From NCBI RefSeq assembly GCF_022627325.1, contig NZ_JAETZZ010000007.1, forward strand, positions 124,001 to 188,000: a DNA stretch of 64,000 nt. The letters are read 5' to 3'. Shown here one piece after another: positions 61,886-64,000 of this stretch (positions within the stretch are counted from its first letter, which is position 1; each line of letters opens with the position of its first letter). The notes under the pieces are model-generated. The model saw only the letters and a program-made list of their open reading frames with translations. It ran no database searches and was not told the origin of the DNA. Made by a program: the position numbers and the translations under genes. The stretch is from Pseudomonas putida. GTDB taxonomy: Bacteria > Pseudomonadota > Gammaproteobacteria > Pseudomonadales > Pseudomonadaceae.

Positions 61886-63222
61886 GCCGGTGCTCCTGCC
61901 TGCAGGTGGGTGATGGTCAGCCTCTCGCGGCTCAGGTAGTCGAACGCTACCTGCTGTAATGTCGCGCTATCGAGGTGGCGGATACTGTGGGCTTCTTGAT
62001 CGATCAGCGAGGGGGGCAGGCCAGCGGTCGCTGCTGCGCCGATGCGGTCAGCTTGCAGGCTGATGCTGTCGTGGCTGAACAGGCGACGGGTGAGCATGCG
62101 CAGTTTCGCGCGCTTGAGCTCCTGGGTGGAAAGCGGCGTATGGCGCAGGGCATCGATCGCGGTATAGATCGCCTCCTCGGCCTGCTCGTGCGTAGACTTT
62201 TGACTGTTGATGTAGGTTGAAAGGGTCAACAGCGTGTCACCACGCGCCAGTGGCTCATATGCCAGGGTGAGGCCCTTGAGCAGCCGTCGGTCTCGCACCA
62301 ACTCGCTGTAGAGCCTTGCGCTGAACCCTTTGCCAAGCACCTCGCAGAGCAGGCCCAGGGCAGGCACTGTCGTTGCGTCGGTGGCCGTGGCGTGGCTGGG
62401 TACATTGAAGGACATGAACAAGCCATCACGGCCTGGCAGTGTCAGCTTCTGGCTTCGCGCCTGCAGGTGCGCGTCGTGCCGGGGGACGGGTACTGCGTCA
62501 AGCGCAGCCCTGGCAATGCTGGCGAAATACCGGCTCACGTGCTGGCCAAGCGTGGCAAGATCGACGGCACCCACCACCACGAGGGTGGCGTTATTGGGCC
62601 GATACCACTTTTGATACCAGGCGCGCACGGTCTCCACGCTCAAGTTGCGCAAATCTGCCGGGTTGCCGAACGTCGCCGTTGCATAAGGGCTGCTGCCGTG
62701 TGCAAGTGCATTGTGTCGTTCAGCTGCCTGCTGGGCAGGGACGTTGTCAACTTTGAGCCGGCGCTCGTCTTCGATGGCTTTGGCTGCCCGTTCCAGGGCT
62801 GCCTGGCCAAAGGTCGCGCCCTCCATGGCATCGGCCATTATTTCCAGCGCAACCGGTAGCCGTGCCGCAGGTAACAGCATTTCGTAGACCGTTGCATCAT
62901 CGATGGTAGTGGCATTGGCCTCTCCGCCGAGCCGGGCTATCACCTGGCTGTATCGGCCCGCCTCAAGTTTGCGGCTGCCTTCGAATATCAGGTGTTCCAG
63001 CAGGTGCGAGATGTTGGTATGGCCGGCTGACTCATGGCTGGTGCCCACGTGGTACCGGAGCTGAATTGCGGCGAGCGGGGTGCTGTGGTCTTCACGCAGG
63101 TAGACAGCCAGGCCGTTGTCCAGTGTGAAGTGCTGCAACGGGGGCTGGGTGGCATCGGCGATGGACTCGATGCCGGCTGACAGGGTTGTGTCGTCGAGGG
63201 TGAACGGTGGAGTCGATGGCAT
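61882..63222 (-). CDS. M16-family zinc peptidase, active subunit
   Basis: A 446-residue zinc peptidase of the M16 (pitrilysin-like) family. The inverse zinc motif HLLEH is at residues 73-77, with the downstream glutamate in AIEDERR around 150. The start at 63222 is preceded by AGGAG. No signal peptide is obvious; related P. putida proteins are sometimes called periplasmic or PqqL-like, but location is uncertain here. It forms an operon with the inactive subunit. Confidence 0.9.
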   Translation of the reverse strand: MPSTPPFTLDDTTLSAGIESIADATQPPLQHFTLDNGLAVYLREDHSTPLAAIQLRYHVGTSHESAGHTNISHLLEHLIFEGSRKLEAGRYSQVIARLGGEANATTIDDATVYEMLLPAARLPVALEIMADAMEGATFGQAALERAAKAIEDERRLKVDNVPAQQAAERHNALAHGSSPYATATFGNPADLRNLSVETVRAWYQKWYRPNNATLVVVGAVDLATLGQHVSRYFASIARAALDAVPVPRHDAHLQARSQKLTLPGRDGLFMSFNVPSHATATDATTVPALGLLCEVLGKGFSARLYSELVRDRRLLKGLTLAYEPLARGDTLLTLSTYINSQKSTHEQAEEAIYTAIDALRHTPLSTQELKRAKLRMLTRRLFSHDSISLQADRIGAAATAGLPPSLIDQEAHSIRHLDSATLQQVAFDYLSRERLTITHLQAGAPA

Positions 63223-63306
63223 TGCTCAAGTGCTCCTGGTTGGGTGACCAGGAGCAGCTTCGGTGAGATTCTGCGCTTGCCTGCGTTACATAATTACGGC
63301 TTGCCG

Positions 63307-63909
63307 TCAGGCGCGCTGCCACAGCGCGTAATGCACCTGGCCGGTCTTTTTTTCGCGGTGCAGGCGCCAGTTGCCTGGCATTTGCAGGGTAGAGGGTGCC
63401 GCTTCGCTCTCGGTGTAGATCCACGCCTGCTCGCGCAGCCACTGGTTCTGCTCCAGCAGGTTGCAGGTGTTGGCCAGCAGGTCCTGATGGAACGGTGGGT
63501 CGAGAAACACGACGTCGAACTGTTGCTTGGCCGGTGCTTGCAAGTAGCGCTGGGCGTCGGTCTGAAGGATTTGCCCGCGCGGGCAGCGCAGGATCTCCAG
63601 GTTGTTCTTCAGGTTGCTGATAGCCGCTGGGTTGCTGTCCAGCGCAACGGCATCTGCAGCACCGCGGGACAACGCTTCGAGCACCAGGGCGCCACTGCCG
63701 GTGAAGGCATCCAGCACCCGGGCGCCTTCGATGTAGGGTGCCAGCCAGTTGAACAGGGTTTCCCGCACGCGGTCGGTGGTCGGCCGCAGTCCGTCGCCTT
63801 CAGGCACCGCCAGGCGGCGGCTGCGCCACTCGCCGGCGATGATGCGCAGGTGGCCCTGGCCCTTGCTTTGGCCCTGCTGAGAGCGGGCGGGAGGGGTGGA
63901 TCTAGGCAT
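63307..63909 (-). CDS. rsmD: 16S rRNA (guanine-966-N2) methyltransferase
   Basis: A 200-residue methyltransferase modifying G966 of 16S rRNA. It has IIAGEWRSRRLAVPEG, PTTDRVRETLFNWL, the SAM motif VLDAFTGSGALVLEAL and the catalytic DPPF (VVFLDPPFHQD). The start codon shares a base with the preceding stop (TAATG), so it is translated with the M16-like gene upstream. Confidence 0.95.
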   Translation of the reverse strand: MPRSTPPARSQQGQSKGQGHLRIIAGEWRSRRLAVPEGDGLRPTTDRVRETLFNWLAPYIEGARVLDAFTGSGALVLEALSRGAADAVALDSNPAAISNLKNNLEILRCPRGQILQTDAQRYLQAPAKQQFDVVFLDPPFHQDLLANTCNLLEQNQWLREQAWIYTESEAAPSTLQMPGNWRLHREKKTGQVHYALWQRA

Positions 63910-64000
63910 TAGTGCTCCGGTACGCCGAGGGGCTGCTCGGCGGGTTTGTCAGTGGGGGCTGGCAGCGATTTTTGCGGCACGCTCGGGCCGACGGTAACGA
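63909..64000 (-). CDS. C-terminal end of an M16-peptidase-like protein (partial, runs off the window)
   Basis: The last 29 codons before a TAA at 63911-63909 read VTVGPSVPQKSLPAPTDKPA and end PEH. This matches the style of the M16 partner tail at 60491 (TVGPAPAQQPLPEPG). The TAATG overlap with rsmD supports a real gene. The rest lies beyond position 64000, so identity is inferred from the tail alone. Confidence 0.65.
   Translation of the reverse strand, partial: VTVGPSVPQKSLPAPTDKPAEQPLGVPEH

Overview
The window is chromosomal DNA of a fluorescent Pseudomonas, most likely the P. putida group. GC content is high, nearly all genes are core housekeeping or transport genes, and several blocks are arranged as I recall them in P. 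putida and P. aeruginosa (serA beside an FAD-linked D-2-hydroxyglutarate dehydrogenase, rppH-ptsP, lgt-thyA, laoABC/laoR, mutM-coaD, rsmD with M16 peptidases). I see no rRNA, tRNA, CRISPR array, prophage or intact insertion sequence. The species call rests on protein recognition and recalled synteny, not on a search.

Left part (1-16.6 kb). A sulfur block opens the window: oscA, the sulfate-binding protein gene sbp, cysTWA, a small serine hydrolase, a very degenerate sigma-54-activator-like AAA+ protein, and an orphan methionine-binding protein gene (metQ). A periplasmic Ntn-hydrolase acylase and a maltose-acetyltransferase-like gene follow. After these lies a short bacteriocin graveyard (10.0-11.45 kb): two diverged DNase-bacteriocin immunity genes, each preceded by a decayed toxin remnant, with the 3' end of the acetyltransferase gene duplicated between them. 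Then come a thioredoxin-fold protein, an alpha/beta hydrolase, a DUF2059 protein, a probable EF-Tu prolyl hydroxylase, a DUF523 protein, a miniature solute-binding protein and a DUF4399 protein.

Middle part (16.6-46.6 kb). serA is divergent from the D-2-hydroxyglutarate dehydrogenase gene, followed by a fumarylacetoacetate-hydrolase-family gene and two tandem SdiA-regulated-domain paralogues. Next are rpiA/ilvA, a HAD phosphatase convergent with a DUF2269 gene, rppH-ptsP, an NRDE protein, a TSUP transporter, lgt-thyA and the cadR/cadA cadmium-zinc resistance pair with a MerR-type operator. A 2-aminoethylphosphonate uptake cluster (LysR, ATPase, fused permease, binding protein, HD oxygenase-like protein) follows. 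A DUF2868-DUF3482 membrane/GTPase pair divergent from folA, the cystine transporter gene tcyP and pchP complete this part.

Right part (46.6-64 kb). ilvD, a short MgtE-type transporter gene, rlmI, an HDOD-domain gene, mutM, a YfhL-type ferredoxin gene and coaD lead to the long-chain alcohol oxidation operon laoC-laoB-laoA with divergent laoR. A ten-unit CAA repeat sits in the leader of laoA. A sulfurtransferase, a YheT-like hydrolase, an inactive/active pair of M16 peptidases, rsmD and the C-terminal tail of another M16-like protein close the window.

Convergent genes are usually separated by GC-rich hairpins, and one compact form, GGGCCGC-3 nt-GCGGCCC, recurs five times. The observations most worth following are the orphan-immunity/duplication locus, the AAA+ protein that has lost the GAFTGA loop, both arginine fingers and the DNA-binding domain, and the CAA microsatellite in the lao operon.
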